A stretch of DNA of 64,000 bases, from the NCBI RefSeq assembly GCF_000214595.1, contig NZ_AFIG01000001.1, forward strand, positions 1,468,382-1,532,381, written 5' to 3'. Below the pieces are notes generated by a model. The model was not told the DNA's origin, made no database searches, and was given only the letters and a program-made list of their open reading frames with translations. Source of the stretch: Methylophaga thalassica MP (GTDB taxonomy: Bacteria; Pseudomonadota; Gammaproteobacteria; Nitrosococcales; Methylophagaceae). Made by a program: the position numbers and the translations under genes. The number at the start of each line of letters is the position of its first letter. Within the stretch, counting starts at the first letter, position 1. This document shows, piece by piece, positions 36,427 through 45,759 of the stretch.

Positions 36427-37780
36427 TCCAGACTTGTTTAGTATTCACAAACTCTTTAATACCATGTGGCCCAAGCTCACGCCCATAACCAGACTTCTTA
36501 ATGCCACCACTCGGTAAACGAGGATCCGTCTTCACAATACCATTTATGGCTACCTGTCCTGCATTAATCTTCATGGCAAGATCTTTCGCCAGTTCAATGT
36601 TATCAGTCCAGATACCCGCACCAAGACCGAACTCCGTGTCATTCGCAAGCACTAGGGCATGTTCAGCGGACTCCGCCTTAATGGCACACATGACCGGACC
36701 AAATGTTTCTTCTCTGAAGGCCGTCATATCCGCTGTGACATCCGCCAGAAAAGTGACCGGATAGGCAAAACCATTCCCATCTGGTATCTCACCACCTAAT
36801 AGGCAACTAGCACCGGCATTAATGGTTTCAGTGACTTGACGATGCAAATTATCCCTTAAATCAGCACGTGCTATCGGCCCTATGTCCGTTGATTCTTCTA
36901 AAGGGTCCCCCATGGTTAATTTTTGCAAACGTGTTTTTAATTTATCAATAAACTCGTCATAAACAGGGGCTTCAATAATAATGCGCTTAGCAGCGATACA
37001 GGACTGTCCAGCATTAATAATACGCGACAGAGTCGCCACGTCTGCGGCGGTATCCAAGTCAGCATCCGCCAGCACAATCAAAGGATCACTTCCCCCAAGT
37101 TCAAGCACGGAGGGTTTAATTTCAGAAGCTGCCATTGAAGCGACTTTAGCCCCTGCTCCTGCCGATCCCGTAAACGAAATAGCCACAATATCAGGATGAC
37201 GAATGGCTTTTTCTACTAAGGGTGTCTCAACCGGCAAATTCACCATCACCCCTACTGGAGCACCGGCTTCCTCAAATACCTGCTCGATTGCCTGTGCACA
37301 GCCCGGTACATTCGGATCATGTTTCATCACACAAGTATTGCCGGCCATCAAGGCAGGAGCGAGATAGCGGAAAGCTAACCAAAGAGGGGCATTCCACGGT
37401 AAGATGCCCAACAAGGTGCCAAGTGGCTGATAACAAACATAGCTCTCAGATGCATCAGATGGCAGTTTTTCATCACTTAAATACGCCTCAGCATGTTCAG
37501 CGTAATATTCTGCACACCAGGCTGCTTTTTCCACTTCCGGCCCACCTTCTTTTACCGGCTTGCCCATTTCTTCTGCCATCAGTTTACTGAGTAATGGCTT
37601 ATTTTTACGCAGTGAAGCAGCGACTGATTTTAAAATCTCTGCCCGTTGCTGAATAGGCATAGTGTGCCAGGAGTCAAAGGCATTGACCGCTTTGGCTATC
37701 GTGATATTAACGCCTTGTTCATTTAACGCTTCGTACTTAAGAATCTCTTGTCCAGTATATGGATTCGTTGCAGTTAACAT
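36419..37780 (-). CDS. doeC: Aldehyde dehydrogenase, probable aspartate-semialdehyde dehydrogenase DoeC
   Basis: A 453-residue NAD(P)-dependent aldehyde dehydrogenase, near succinate-semialdehyde dehydrogenases. Catalytic Glu227 (LELGGSDP) and Cys261 (NAGQSCIAAKR) are present. The ATG at 37780 (AGGTGGAG upstream) gives a normal N-terminus; the frame is open to 37849 inside doeA. In ectoine breakdown DoeC oxidises aspartate semialdehyde to aspartate. That role is inferred from the operon; the sequence alone would allow succinate semialdehyde. Confidence 0.82.
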   Translation of the reverse strand: MLTATNPYTGQEILKYEALNEQGVNITIAKAVNAFDSWHTMPIQQRAEILKSVAASLRKNKPLLSKLMAEEMGKPVKEGGPEVEKAAWCAEYYAEHAEAYLSDEKLPSDASESYVCYQPLGTLLGILPWNAPLWLAFRYLAPALMAGNTCVMKHDPNVPGCAQAIEQVFEEAGAPVGVMVNLPVETPLVEKAIRHPDIVAISFTGSAGAGAKVASMAASEIKPSVLELGGSDPLIVLADADLDTAADVATLSRIINAGQSCIAAKRIIIEAPVYDEFIDKLKTRLQKLTMGDPLEESTDIGPIARADLRDNLHRQVTETINAGASCLLGGEIPDGNGFAYPVTFLADVTADMTAFREETFGPVMCAIKAESAEHALVLANDTEFGLGAGIWTDNIELAKDLAMKINAGQVAINGIVKTDPRLPSGGIKKSGYGRELGPHGIKEFVNTKQVWIK

Positions 37781-37787
37781 CTCCACC

Positions 37788-39041
37788 TCATTTCGATTGT
37801 TTAGCTTTGGGTTTTGCTTTATCGCTTGTCTCAGCCTGACGTGCCTCACTGATATCCACTAAAGTTTTATCAGCTTGTTCAGGGTTAACGGTGAAATCGC
37901 GATCCATGGTAAAAAAGGATTTACAGCCATCTTCGGTCACATAGATCGTGTCAGATATGCCACAGGTTTTATCGCCATCCACACCCCACATCCATGGAAT
38001 GATATGAAAGGTCATTCCCTCTTCCAGAATGGCAGATTCCCCTTGCTTCAGACTGCAGATATAACCTTCATCCCAGCTTGGAGGAAAAGCAATGCCAATG
38101 GAATAACCTGAACGCGTGATGAGACGGGCACCAATATCATTGTCTGAAATAATATTACGTACCATATTGTCGACATCAGACACGGTCATGCCTGGCTGCA
38201 CAGTTTCATGTACAGCACTTAACGCTTTTTTCATGATTTCCTGCGCTTTGTACATCGAGTCCGATAATTCGCCCAGCACCACGGTTCGCATCATCGCCGT
38301 ATGGTAGCGTCGATAACAGCCACCAACTTCAAGAAAGACATGTTCTCCAGGCTTCACTGTGCGGCCTTCCCATGTGGCATGACCAATCATCGTACGTGGT
38401 CCCGATGTGACATAAGGCATGACTGCCGGTGGTTCGCCTCCCGCTTTAAACATGGCTGAACTGATAGCCGCACCAATATCATTTTCGGTGACACCCGCTT
38501 TAGCCGCCTCCAAACCAGCTTTCATGCCAGCCTCAGTGGCTTTAGCGGCACGATGCATTAACTCAATCTCTGCTGCAGATTTTCTGATGCGCCCCTGCTC
38601 CACAATGCCAAAACAATCCAGTAATTTGCCATCGGTTAATGTGGTATGAATAAAGTCCTGTTGGTAAGCAGGAAAGAAGTAACTGTTACGCTCATAGCCA
38701 ATGCGTTTGTCTGACAAACCAAACTCTCGCAGGGCATCTACCAGCATTTGAATGGCATCTCCGGTGTCAGGATAAGGCCGGGTCCGTTCTACCCACGTGC
38801 GGGCAATAATATTGGACTCTTCCATCGCCCGGGTAATCATAAAAGGTTCCTGCTCTAACGGCACGACTAAGGCTTGAAAGAAAGAATACCCAGTGGTCTG
38901 ATAATCCGTCATATACATAATATTTTCCGGATCAGTAATCACCACGGCATCTAAGTGGCGTTGAGCAATTCTGACGCGTAAATCACTCAGGCGACGTTCA
39001 TATTCATCAAAGGGAAAGGTCATATCATCACGTTGTCTCAT
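37788..39041 (-). CDS. doeA: Ectoine hydrolase DoeA (M24 peptidase fold)
   Basis: A 417-residue M24 creatinase/aminopeptidase-P-fold enzyme. The N-terminus (ITDPENIMYMTDYQTTGYSF) and ERNSYFFPAYQQDF are characteristic of DoeA/EutD, which opens ectoine to N-acetyl-diaminobutyrate. The ATG overlaps the doeD stop by 4 nt, so the genes are translationally coupled. Ectoine is a compatible solute of halophiles, and this operon lets the cell use it for carbon and nitrogen. Confidence 0.88.
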   Translation of the reverse strand: MRQRDDMTFPFDEYERRLSDLRVRIAQRHLDAVVITDPENIMYMTDYQTTGYSFFQALVVPLEQEPFMITRAMEESNIIARTWVERTRPYPDTGDAIQMLVDALREFGLSDKRIGYERNSYFFPAYQQDFIHTTLTDGKLLDCFGIVEQGRIRKSAAEIELMHRAAKATEAGMKAGLEAAKAGVTENDIGAAISSAMFKAGGEPPAVMPYVTSGPRTMIGHATWEGRTVKPGEHVFLEVGGCYRRYHTAMMRTVVLGELSDSMYKAQEIMKKALSAVHETVQPGMTVSDVDNMVRNIISDNDIGARLITRSGYSIGIAFPPSWDEGYICSLKQGESAILEEGMTFHIIPWMWGVDGDKTCGISDTIYVTEDGCKSFFTMDRDFTVNPEQADKTLVDISEARQAETSDKAKPKAKQSK

Positions 39042-40312
39042 GCTGTTTCCTCCATCACTTTGTATGTGGTCTGTACCAGAACATCTAAACCAGCCTGCAA
39101 GTCCTCTTCAGGTATGGTTAAAGGAGGAATAAGCTTGACTACACGTCCGCCAGTGCCACAACTGGCAATCAGTAATCCGGCTTTGAAGCATTCATCAACA
39201 ATTGCTTTGGCACGTTCACCCGTCGTCACATCCAGACCGATAATCATGCCTTTACCACGTATCTGCACCTGCTCGAATTTTTCTTCCAGCGGAGCCAGAG
39301 CCTGATTCATTTTCTCAGCTTTTTGTTTGACCTCAGCCATCAAATCGTCATTTTCAAAATAGGTCAGCGCTTCCTTACCGGCAACAAAAGACAGGCTCTG
39401 ACCACGGAAGGTGCCAGTATGCTCACCCGGTGCCCAATATTCATCCGCTTCTGGCTTTATGAGATTCATCGCCATCGGCGTTCCCATGCCGCCAAGTCCT
39501 TTCGCCATACAAATGATGTCAGGATCGATATCCATATCATCAAAACTAAAGAAAGACCCGGTTCGGCCCATGCCAACCTGTATATCATCAATAATCAGCA
39601 GAGAACCTACTTCCCTAGCTAGTTTTGCTAACTCCTGAAGCCATTCTTTGGAGGCAACATTGACACCACCTTCCGCCTGAATCGTTTCAAGTAAAAATGC
39701 CGCAGGCGGTGTCACACCACTCGATGTATCCAGATACAGCGAACGCAAGTGTTCTAACACCGACATGCCACAGCCTGATTCACAGCCTTGACATGTCTTT
39801 TCACAGCCAAAGGGATAATGTGAGACGTGATTTAACGGAACACCGGCAGCACCACGAAAATAACGATTTGCCGTTGCGGCCAGAGAGCCCAATGTCATGC
39901 CATGAAAGCCACGAGTAAAAGCGACTATTTCCTGCCGTGAAGTTACGCGTCTTGCCAGCTTCATGGCTGCTTCCACCGCATTGGTGCCGGTAGGCCCAAC
40001 AAACTGCATTTTGTGAGTCATACCCCGTGGTTTAAGAATCGTCTTTTCGAACTTCTCCATAAACTCACGTTTTGCTGTTGTTTGCATATCCAGCGCGTGA
40101 GTCACGCCGCCCGATTGAATATAGTCCACCACAGCCGAAGTCATCCGCTCATTATTGTGACCAAAATTCAAGACACCGGCACCGGCAAAGAAATCGATAT
40201 ATTCATTCCCCTCTTCGTCGGTTTGCCTAGCATTACTGGCTTTATCAAAAACCACAGGATAAACACGACAATACGCACGGATACCGGACTCACGTTGTTC
40301 AAATATACTCAT
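39038..40312 (-). CDS. doeD: Diaminobutyrate aminotransferase DoeD (EctB-like)
   Basis: A 424-residue class III PLP aminotransferase with EctB/DoeD features: IDFFAGAGVLNFGHNN, GPTGTNAVEAAMKLAR, and the PLP lysine Lys271 in CMAKGLGG. EctB makes diaminobutyrate and DoeD consumes it; the doe neighbours favour DoeD. An unusual Cys170-x3-Cys174-x2-Cys177-x3-Cys181 cluster occurs where other EctB-like proteins are, as far as I recall, not cysteine-rich. AGGAGG precedes the ATG. Confidence 0.85.
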   Translation of the reverse strand: MSIFEQRESGIRAYCRVYPVVFDKASNARQTDEEGNEYIDFFAGAGVLNFGHNNERMTSAVVDYIQSGGVTHALDMQTTAKREFMEKFEKTILKPRGMTHKMQFVGPTGTNAVEAAMKLARRVTSRQEIVAFTRGFHGMTLGSLAATANRYFRGAAGVPLNHVSHYPFGCEKTCQGCESGCGMSVLEHLRSLYLDTSSGVTPPAAFLLETIQAEGGVNVASKEWLQELAKLAREVGSLLIIDDIQVGMGRTGSFFSFDDMDIDPDIICMAKGLGGMGTPMAMNLIKPEADEYWAPGEHTGTFRGQSLSFVAGKEALTYFENDDLMAEVKQKAEKMNQALAPLEEKFEQVQIRGKGMIIGLDVTTGERAKAIVDECFKAGLLIASCGTGGRVVKLIPPLTIPEEDLQAGLDVLVQTTYKVMEETA

Positions 40313-40367
40313 TCATTACCTCCTGGTTAGTGATATCCACTGCTATAACAGCGAATGATGTAGTCAG

Positions 40368-41531
40368 TTATTCAGGCAAAGGCGCACCGACCAAACGCGC
40401 ATAAAGACGGGTAACTAAAGGAATTAGTTGATCATTAAAGTCATATAAAGGACTGTGACATACCGATTGATGATCAGGACCATCATCCGCACCAATCAAG
40501 GCAAATGCGCCAGGAATTTCATTCAGGTAATAGCTGAAGTCCTCAGATGCCATAATCGGCACTAAGGTGTCTGTATCCATTCCAGCCAGCCCATGCTCCG
40601 CCTGCCACTGGGCACGCAGATTCGAAGCCTGATGAGCATGATTGATAGTGGCTTCATATCGGGGATAGATATTGACCTCACAGTCCACCCCATAACTTGC
40701 AGCTGTCTGTTGGCTTATCTCGGTAATTAAACGATTGATCAGATCACGCGTTTTTTGGTCAGGAACGCGAATACTTCCACCTAATACCGCCTTATCAGGG
40801 ATCACGGTGGCCGCACTCGGAGCTTCGATAGATGAGACATTGACCACCGCTGCCTGTTGCGGTGAAAGATGACGACTAATAATCTGCTGAAGTGCCATAG
40901 TGACGGCACTGGCTGCCAACACAGGATCACGACAAAGTTCAGGCTGACTGGCATGTCCACCTTTACCAGTTAAAGTAATACTAAACGTACCATTCCCACA
41001 CATGACGATGTCATCTGGGCAAATAAGCTTGCCAAAAGACATCGCAGGCCAGTTATGCCAGCCATAAATTTCATCAATGCCCTGCAAAGCGCCGTCATCG
41101 ATCATCTTTTTGGCGCCATGGCCGCCCTCTTCTGCTGGCTGAAACAGTAAGGTCACTGGACCTGGTAATTTATCTTCTACCGACTTTAACCAGGCGGCTG
41201 TTGCCAGTAATGTTGCTGTGTGACCATCATGACCACAGGCATGCATGCAACCTGTATTCTGAGATACCCAACTATGCTGTGTTTTTTCTGTAATAGGCAG
41301 CGCATCCATGTCAGCGCGCAGTGCGATATGCGGTTTGCTATCACCGTGAGGGTTCAGTCTTGCTAAAGTGCCCAGCTCAGCACAAGACTCCCAGGGAATA
41401 CCCAGTAAATCTAATTGTTTGCGGATCAATTCAGCTGTTTGCACTTCTTGCCAACCCAGCTCCGGTTGACTGTGCAAGTGTCGACGCAGTTGCTGCGCAT
41501 GACTGATCGCTTGTTGCCAGATGGTAGCCAT
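40368..41531 (-). CDS. doeB2: M20 amidohydrolase, probable N-acetyl-diaminobutyrate deacetylase DoeB2
   Basis: A 387-residue M20D peptidase of the hippurate/indole-acetyl-amino-acid hydrolase type. Metal ligands are visible in GCMHACGHDGHTA and PAEEGGHGA, and in WHNWPAM. Ectoine hydrolysis gives N-acetyl-diaminobutyrate, which must be deacetylated before transamination. An M20 enzyme called DoeB2 can do this in operons that lack the aspartoacylase-like DoeB. It is the first gene of the operon. Substrate is inferred from context. Confidence 0.8.
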   Translation of the reverse strand: MATIWQQAISHAQQLRRHLHSQPELGWQEVQTAELIRKQLDLLGIPWESCAELGTLARLNPHGDSKPHIALRADMDALPITEKTQHSWVSQNTGCMHACGHDGHTATLLATAAWLKSVEDKLPGPVTLLFQPAEEGGHGAKKMIDDGALQGIDEIYGWHNWPAMSFGKLICPDDIVMCGNGTFSITLTGKGGHASQPELCRDPVLAASAVTMALQQIISRHLSPQQAAVVNVSSIEAPSAATVIPDKAVLGGSIRVPDQKTRDLINRLITEISQQTAASYGVDCEVNIYPRYEATINHAHQASNLRAQWQAEHGLAGMDTDTLVPIMASEDFSYYLNEIPGAFALIGADDGPDHQSVCHSPLYDFNDQLIPLVTRLYARLVGAPLPE

Positions 41532-41712
41532 CTTGCTCCTTTGCGTTTTTTATTGACTCAAAACAGTGCATGTTCTGATGAAACGAAAGTATCTAAGCAC
41601 CTGAATAGGTAATTTATGCTGTCAATTACAATACTTTCAAACTCTGACAAAGATAAAGCAAGCGTTGTTCCAATATTTCCAATAACGCTTTTTATCTGAA
41701 TTCAACACAAAC

Positions 41713-41727
41713 TAGACGACTGGTCTA
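41713..41727 (+). promoter_or_regulatory. Putative NemR operator before nemR
   Basis: TAGAC-N5-GTCTA inverted repeat within TAGACGACTGGTCTA. The 17-nt stretch at 41714-41730 recurs exactly at 42387-42403 before the next gene, which supports a regulator site for autorepression. Confidence 0.7.
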
Positions 41728-41736
41728 ATATATGAA

Positions 41737-42363
41737 ATGATAATAGCCATGACACAGACAAATAAAACACGAACTACAGACACAAGACAACAGATCTTAA
41801 CGACAGCACAGCAGATTATCCTTGGGAAAGGCTTTTCTGCCGTGGGTCTGAATGAAATATTAAAAGCCGCTAATGTGCCAAAGGGATCGTTTTATCACTA
41901 TTTCGAATCCAAGGAACAGTTTGGTAACGCGCTGCTAGAGCATTATTTTGCTCAATATATAACGACCGTGGATAAACAGTTAAAAACGGATAAGCGTCCT
42001 GCTGTTGAACGTCTGCTCGCCTACTTTGAGCAGTGGAAAGCCAATCAATGTGATGACACCAGCATGGACCGATGCCTTGTGGTGAAGTTAAGTGGTGAAG
42101 TAACAGATCTATCAGAAGCGATGCGGTTAACACTTAAACAAGGCACGCAACAGGTCATTGAACGACTCTCCGTTTGTGTTCAGGAAGCGATAGATAAACG
42201 CGAAATCAATGCTAATTATGATGCTAAAACAGTCACACAAGAGATCTATTATCTATGGGTAGGCGCGACGCTGATGACTAAAGTCAATCACACACCCGCT
42301 GCGCTTGAAATCGCTATGAAAGCGACACAAAACAGACTGGGTTTGACTGACAATAACGAGTGA
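41737..42363 (+). CDS. nemR: NemR-like TetR-family repressor of electrophile defence
   Basis: A 208-residue TetR regulator. The helix-turn-helix region ends in VPKGSFYHYFESKEQFG, and the segment CLVVKLSGEVTDLSEAMR closely follows E. coli NemR around its redox-sensing Cys106 (Cys113 here). NemR senses electrophiles and hypochlorite and represses nemA. The gene is followed by an alcohol dehydrogenase, a quinone-oxidoreductase-like gene and nemA, so it should control them. ATG at 41749 is an equally possible start; neither has a clear ribosome site. Confidence 0.85.
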   Translation: MIIAMTQTNKTRTTDTRQQILTTAQQIILGKGFSAVGLNEILKAANVPKGSFYHYFESKEQFGNALLEHYFAQYITTVDKQLKTDKRPAVERLLAYFEQWKANQCDDTSMDRCLVVKLSGEVTDLSEAMRLTLKQGTQQVIERLSVCVQEAIDKREINANYDAKTVTQEIYYLWVGATLMTKVNHTPAALEIAMKATQNRLGLTDNNE

Positions 42364-42385
42364 CCTGCTCTATTTATCCAAAATA

Positions 42386-42400
42386 AAGACGACTGGTCTA
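42386..42400 (+). promoter_or_regulatory. Second putative NemR operator before the yqhD-like gene
   Basis: AAGACGACTGGTCTA repeats the nemR operator with one base changed in the left arm. It lies 28 nt before the dehydrogenase ATG, a repressor-like position. Confidence 0.7.
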
Positions 42401-42427
42401 ATAAACTATTTTTAAGGTGGTACGGCA

Positions 42428-43588
42428 ATGAATAATTTTAATTTTTATAATCCGACACGTATTGTTTTTGGTGAAGGTCAGGTTGCACAACTCGATGAGC
42501 TTGTGCCGAAAGATGCGCGTGTTTTAGTGTTGTTTGGTGGACAAAGTGCACGAAAAAACGGCACCCTAGACGAAGTCATTACTGCCCTTGGTAATCGTCA
42601 TATAGAAGAGTTTGGCGGTATCGAAGCTAATCCTGGTTACAGTACCTTGATGCGTGCGGTTGAGCAGATTCGTCAAAATAAGTTGGATTATCTGTTAGCT
42701 GTTGGGGGTGGTTCTGTCATAGATGGCACCAAGTTTGTTGCTGCAGCTGTGCAGTGTGATGGTGACCCATGGCAGGAAATCTTAGTGAATCACGCCACAA
42801 ATATTCGCCAGGCATTACCGTTTGGTTCAGTGCTTACCCTCCCCGCTACTGGCTCAGAAATGAATGCCAACTCCGTGATCACACGTTACGAAACACAAGA
42901 AAAACTGGCATTCAGCAGTAAGCTCGTCTATCCAGTATTTTCTATTTTAGATCCGACCAAAGCCTATACTTTGCCACCACGACAACTGGCGAATGGTGTA
43001 GTGGATGCCTTCACGCACATCATGGAGCAATATCTGACTTATCCGGTTAATGCCATGGTGCAGGATCGATTCGCAGAGGGATTATTGCAGACACTCATTG
43101 AGATTGGTCCTAAGCTGCTTGAGTCGCCTAATGATTACGATCTGCAGGCCAATTTCATGTGGACAGCGACATTAGCGTTAAACGGCTTGATTGGTGCCGG
43201 AGTTCCTCAGGATTGGGCAACTCACATGATCGGTCATGAAATCACCGCACTACATGGGCTGGATCACGCACAAACATTGGCGATTTTATTGCCCACAGTA
43301 CTGCAGGAACAACGCGAGAAAAAATCCGCCAAATTACTACAGTATGCCGAGCGTGTCTGGGGACTCAACGAAGGCACTGACGACACTAAAATAAACATGG
43401 CGATCACAAAAACTCGCGATTTTTTTGAACGAATGGGTGTGAAAACACATCTGAGTGATTACCAGATTAATGCTGATGCTATTCCAGTGATGATCAAACA
43501 ACTGGCTGAACATGGTCTGACCCAGCTTGGCGAACATAATGATATCGACCTCAAAAAAAGCCAACAAATTCTGCAAGCAAGCCTATAA
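42428..43588 (+). CDS. Iron-containing alcohol dehydrogenase, YqhD-like
   Basis: A 386-residue group III alcohol dehydrogenase resembling YqhD, an NADPH aldehyde reductase. The cofactor loop is VGGGSVIDGTKF, and the metal site includes Asp in VVDAFTHIMEQYL and His in HMIGHEITALHGLDHAQ. It probably reduces toxic aldehydes such as glyoxal or methylglyoxal. It is the first gene behind the second operator. Confidence 0.9.
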   Translation: MNNFNFYNPTRIVFGEGQVAQLDELVPKDARVLVLFGGQSARKNGTLDEVITALGNRHIEEFGGIEANPGYSTLMRAVEQIRQNKLDYLLAVGGGSVIDGTKFVAAAVQCDGDPWQEILVNHATNIRQALPFGSVLTLPATGSEMNANSVITRYETQEKLAFSSKLVYPVFSILDPTKAYTLPPRQLANGVVDAFTHIMEQYLTYPVNAMVQDRFAEGLLQTLIEIGPKLLESPNDYDLQANFMWTATLALNGLIGAGVPQDWATHMIGHEITALHGLDHAQTLAILLPTVLQEQREKKSAKLLQYAERVWGLNEGTDDTKINMAITKTRDFFERMGVKTHLSDYQINADAIPVMIKQLAEHGLTQLGEHNDIDLKKSQQILQASL

Positions 43589-43603
43589 ATAAAGGAGCGC
43601 TTT

Positions 43604-44593
43604 ATGACAAAAACAGTTCAATTTTCTCAGGTAGGTGAACCATCCGTTTTATCAATTATTGATGAAACCGTCCCAGCCCCTTCTGCTGATGAAGTACAGA
43701 TCCAAGTCCATGCTATTGGTCTTAACCGTGCTGAGGCAATGTTCCGCCGTGGCCAATATCTTGAAACACCTGAACTCCCTGCCCGTATAGGCTATGAATG
43801 TTCAGGAACCGTTACTGCCGTCGGTGACAACGTCAAACATATCAAAGTTGGTGATGCCGTCAGTACCATTCCCAACTTTTCAATGAACCAATATGGTGCT
43901 TATGCAGAAGTCACCAATATGCCAGTTACCGCTGTCACTCATCACCCGGAGAATTTAAGCTGGCAGCAAGCGACATCAGTGTGGATGCAATATTTAACAG
44001 CGTATGGTGCCTTGATTGATATTGCCAAAATGCAAGCCAGTGATTATGTATTAATCCCAGCCGCGTCCAGTAGTGTCGGCATTGCTGCCATACAATTATG
44101 TAACCTGATTGGTGCCACACCTATTGCGATGACCCGAACAGCTGAAAAGGTAGAACAACTCCATCAGTTAGGGGCTAAACACGTGATTATCAGTGAACAA
44201 GATGATGTGGTAGATGCGGTGATGGCGATCACTGAAGGCCGTGGTGTCAATATCGTTTTCGATCCTGTTGCCGGCCCGATGTTAAACACCTTAGCTGAAG
44301 CCTGCGCACCATTAGCGATGATCTTTCAATATGGCGCATTAAGTGCTGACCCCACCCCTTATCCGCTGTTCCCCGCATTACAGAAAGGGCTCACAATTCG
44401 GGGGTACACGCTATTTGAATTCACCAGCGCCCCAGAACGTTTAAACAAAGCTAAAGAAAAAATCTTTGACTGGTTGAAGCATTCGCAGCTAAGCCCGGTT
44501 ATCGCTAAAACATTTGAATTTGACGATATTGTCGCGGCCCATAGCTATCTGGAAGCCAATAATCAGTTAGGCAAAATTGTTATTACACTTTGA
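43604..44593 (+). CDS. Zinc-independent quinone oxidoreductase-like protein (MDR family)
   Basis: A 329-residue medium-chain reductase. The N-terminal GroES-like part (YECSGTVTAVGDNV) is followed by the Rossmann motif IPAASSSVGIAAIQLC. The cysteine ligands of zinc alcohol dehydrogenases are missing, which points to the quinone reductase/enoyl reductase branch. NADPH use and an electrophile substrate are likely from the operon. AAGGAG lies before the ATG, 16 nt after the previous gene. Confidence 0.87.
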   Translation: MTKTVQFSQVGEPSVLSIIDETVPAPSADEVQIQVHAIGLNRAEAMFRRGQYLETPELPARIGYECSGTVTAVGDNVKHIKVGDAVSTIPNFSMNQYGAYAEVTNMPVTAVTHHPENLSWQQATSVWMQYLTAYGALIDIAKMQASDYVLIPAASSSVGIAAIQLCNLIGATPIAMTRTAEKVEQLHQLGAKHVIISEQDDVVDAVMAITEGRGVNIVFDPVAGPMLNTLAEACAPLAMIFQYGALSADPTPYPLFPALQKGLTIRGYTLFEFTSAPERLNKAKEKIFDWLKHSQLSPVIAKTFEFDDIVAAHSYLEANNQLGKIVITL

Positions 44594-44608
44594 ACTTAGG
44601 GATGCACT

Positions 44609-45712
44609 ATGACAGCAATGAATCAACAAACTCAGTCGCTTTTATCACCTATTGAACTGGGTTCCATCAGCTTGAAAAACCGCGTGATAATGGCACCGCT
44701 TACGCGTAACCGTGCAGGTGAAGGTTTAGCCCCCACAGATATGAATGTTGAGTATTACCGTCAGCGAGCTTCGGCGGGGCTAATTATCACTGAAGCCACA
44801 TTAATCTCGGCTCAAGGTATTGGTTATCCGAATACACCAGGCATATACAGCAAAGCCCAGATTGAAGGCTGGAAAAAAGTCACCAAGGCAGTCCATGCAG
44901 AAGGTGGCAAGATTGTCTTGCAAATATGGCACTGTGGTCGAGTCTCACATTCATCTATGTTGCCCGGTGGTATGAAACCACAAGCCCCATCAGCCATTAA
45001 ACCTGCTGGTGAAGTGTATACCTACGAGGGTATAAAACCTTATGAAACACCACAGGAAATGACAAAGGATGAAATCAAGCAGACAATCGATGATTTCAGA
45101 ACCGCCGCTTATAACGCCTTAACGGCAGGCTTTGATGGTGTCGAAGTGCATTCTGCCAATGGCTATCTGCTTGACCAATTTTTACGTGATGGCAGTAATC
45201 AGCGAACGGATGAATATGGTGGCAGTATTGAAAACCGCGCCCGTCTGACCCTAGAAGTCGTTGATGAAGTTTGCAAAATCTGGGGTTCAGACCGTGTTGG
45301 TATTCGTTTGTCTCCGTTGCAACCTTTTAATGATATGAAAGACAGTCAGCCCGAAAAAACCTTTGAGTACCTTATCAAGGCGCTAAACAAGTTTAACCTG
45401 GCGTATTTACATATCACTGAAATGGGCGCTGAAAATCCAGGCGCTGCGGGCCCCGAGTTTGACTTAGGCCTATGTCGTGAGTGGTATCAGGGAACGTATA
45501 TGACAAACAGTGAATATAATTTCGATACCGCCAATGTAGCGATTCAAAGTGGCGATGCTGACTGTATATCCTTCGGTAAGTTATTCATTGCCAACCCGGA
45601 TTTAGTTGAACGTTTCTCTACTCGCGCCCCATTGAATACACCTGACAGCGATAGCTTTTATGGTGGTGATGAACATGGTTATATCGATTATCCCTTTCTC
45701 ACTGAAAAATAA
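44609..45712 (+). CDS. nemA: Old Yellow Enzyme-family alkene reductase, NemA-like
   Basis: A 367-residue FMN enzyme reducing activated C=C bonds and related electrophiles. Signatures: APLTRNRAGEGLAPTDMN at the N-terminus, IWHCGRVSH, and HSANGYLLDQFLRDGSNQR followed by DEYGGSIENR. AGGGA precedes the ATG 15 nt after the preceding gene. Its presence behind the NemR-like repressor fits the nemRA pairing of E. coli, with two extra reductases inserted. Confidence 0.92.
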   Translation: MTAMNQQTQSLLSPIELGSISLKNRVIMAPLTRNRAGEGLAPTDMNVEYYRQRASAGLIITEATLISAQGIGYPNTPGIYSKAQIEGWKKVTKAVHAEGGKIVLQIWHCGRVSHSSMLPGGMKPQAPSAIKPAGEVYTYEGIKPYETPQEMTKDEIKQTIDDFRTAAYNALTAGFDGVEVHSANGYLLDQFLRDGSNQRTDEYGGSIENRARLTLEVVDEVCKIWGSDRVGIRLSPLQPFNDMKDSQPEKTFEYLIKALNKFNLAYLHITEMGAENPGAAGPEFDLGLCREWYQGTYMTNSEYNFDTANVAIQSGDADCISFGKLFIANPDLVERFSTRAPLNTPDSDSFYGGDEHGYIDYPFLTEK

Positions 45713-45759
45713 CGATATGTAGAAACCAGCACAAACCCCGTTTTATTAGGCAAGCACCA

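Noticed and set aside
39038-40312. EctB of ectoine synthesis
   Set aside because: The protein is similar, but ectA and ectC are absent and it is coupled to doeA and doeC, so the degradative DoeD is favoured.
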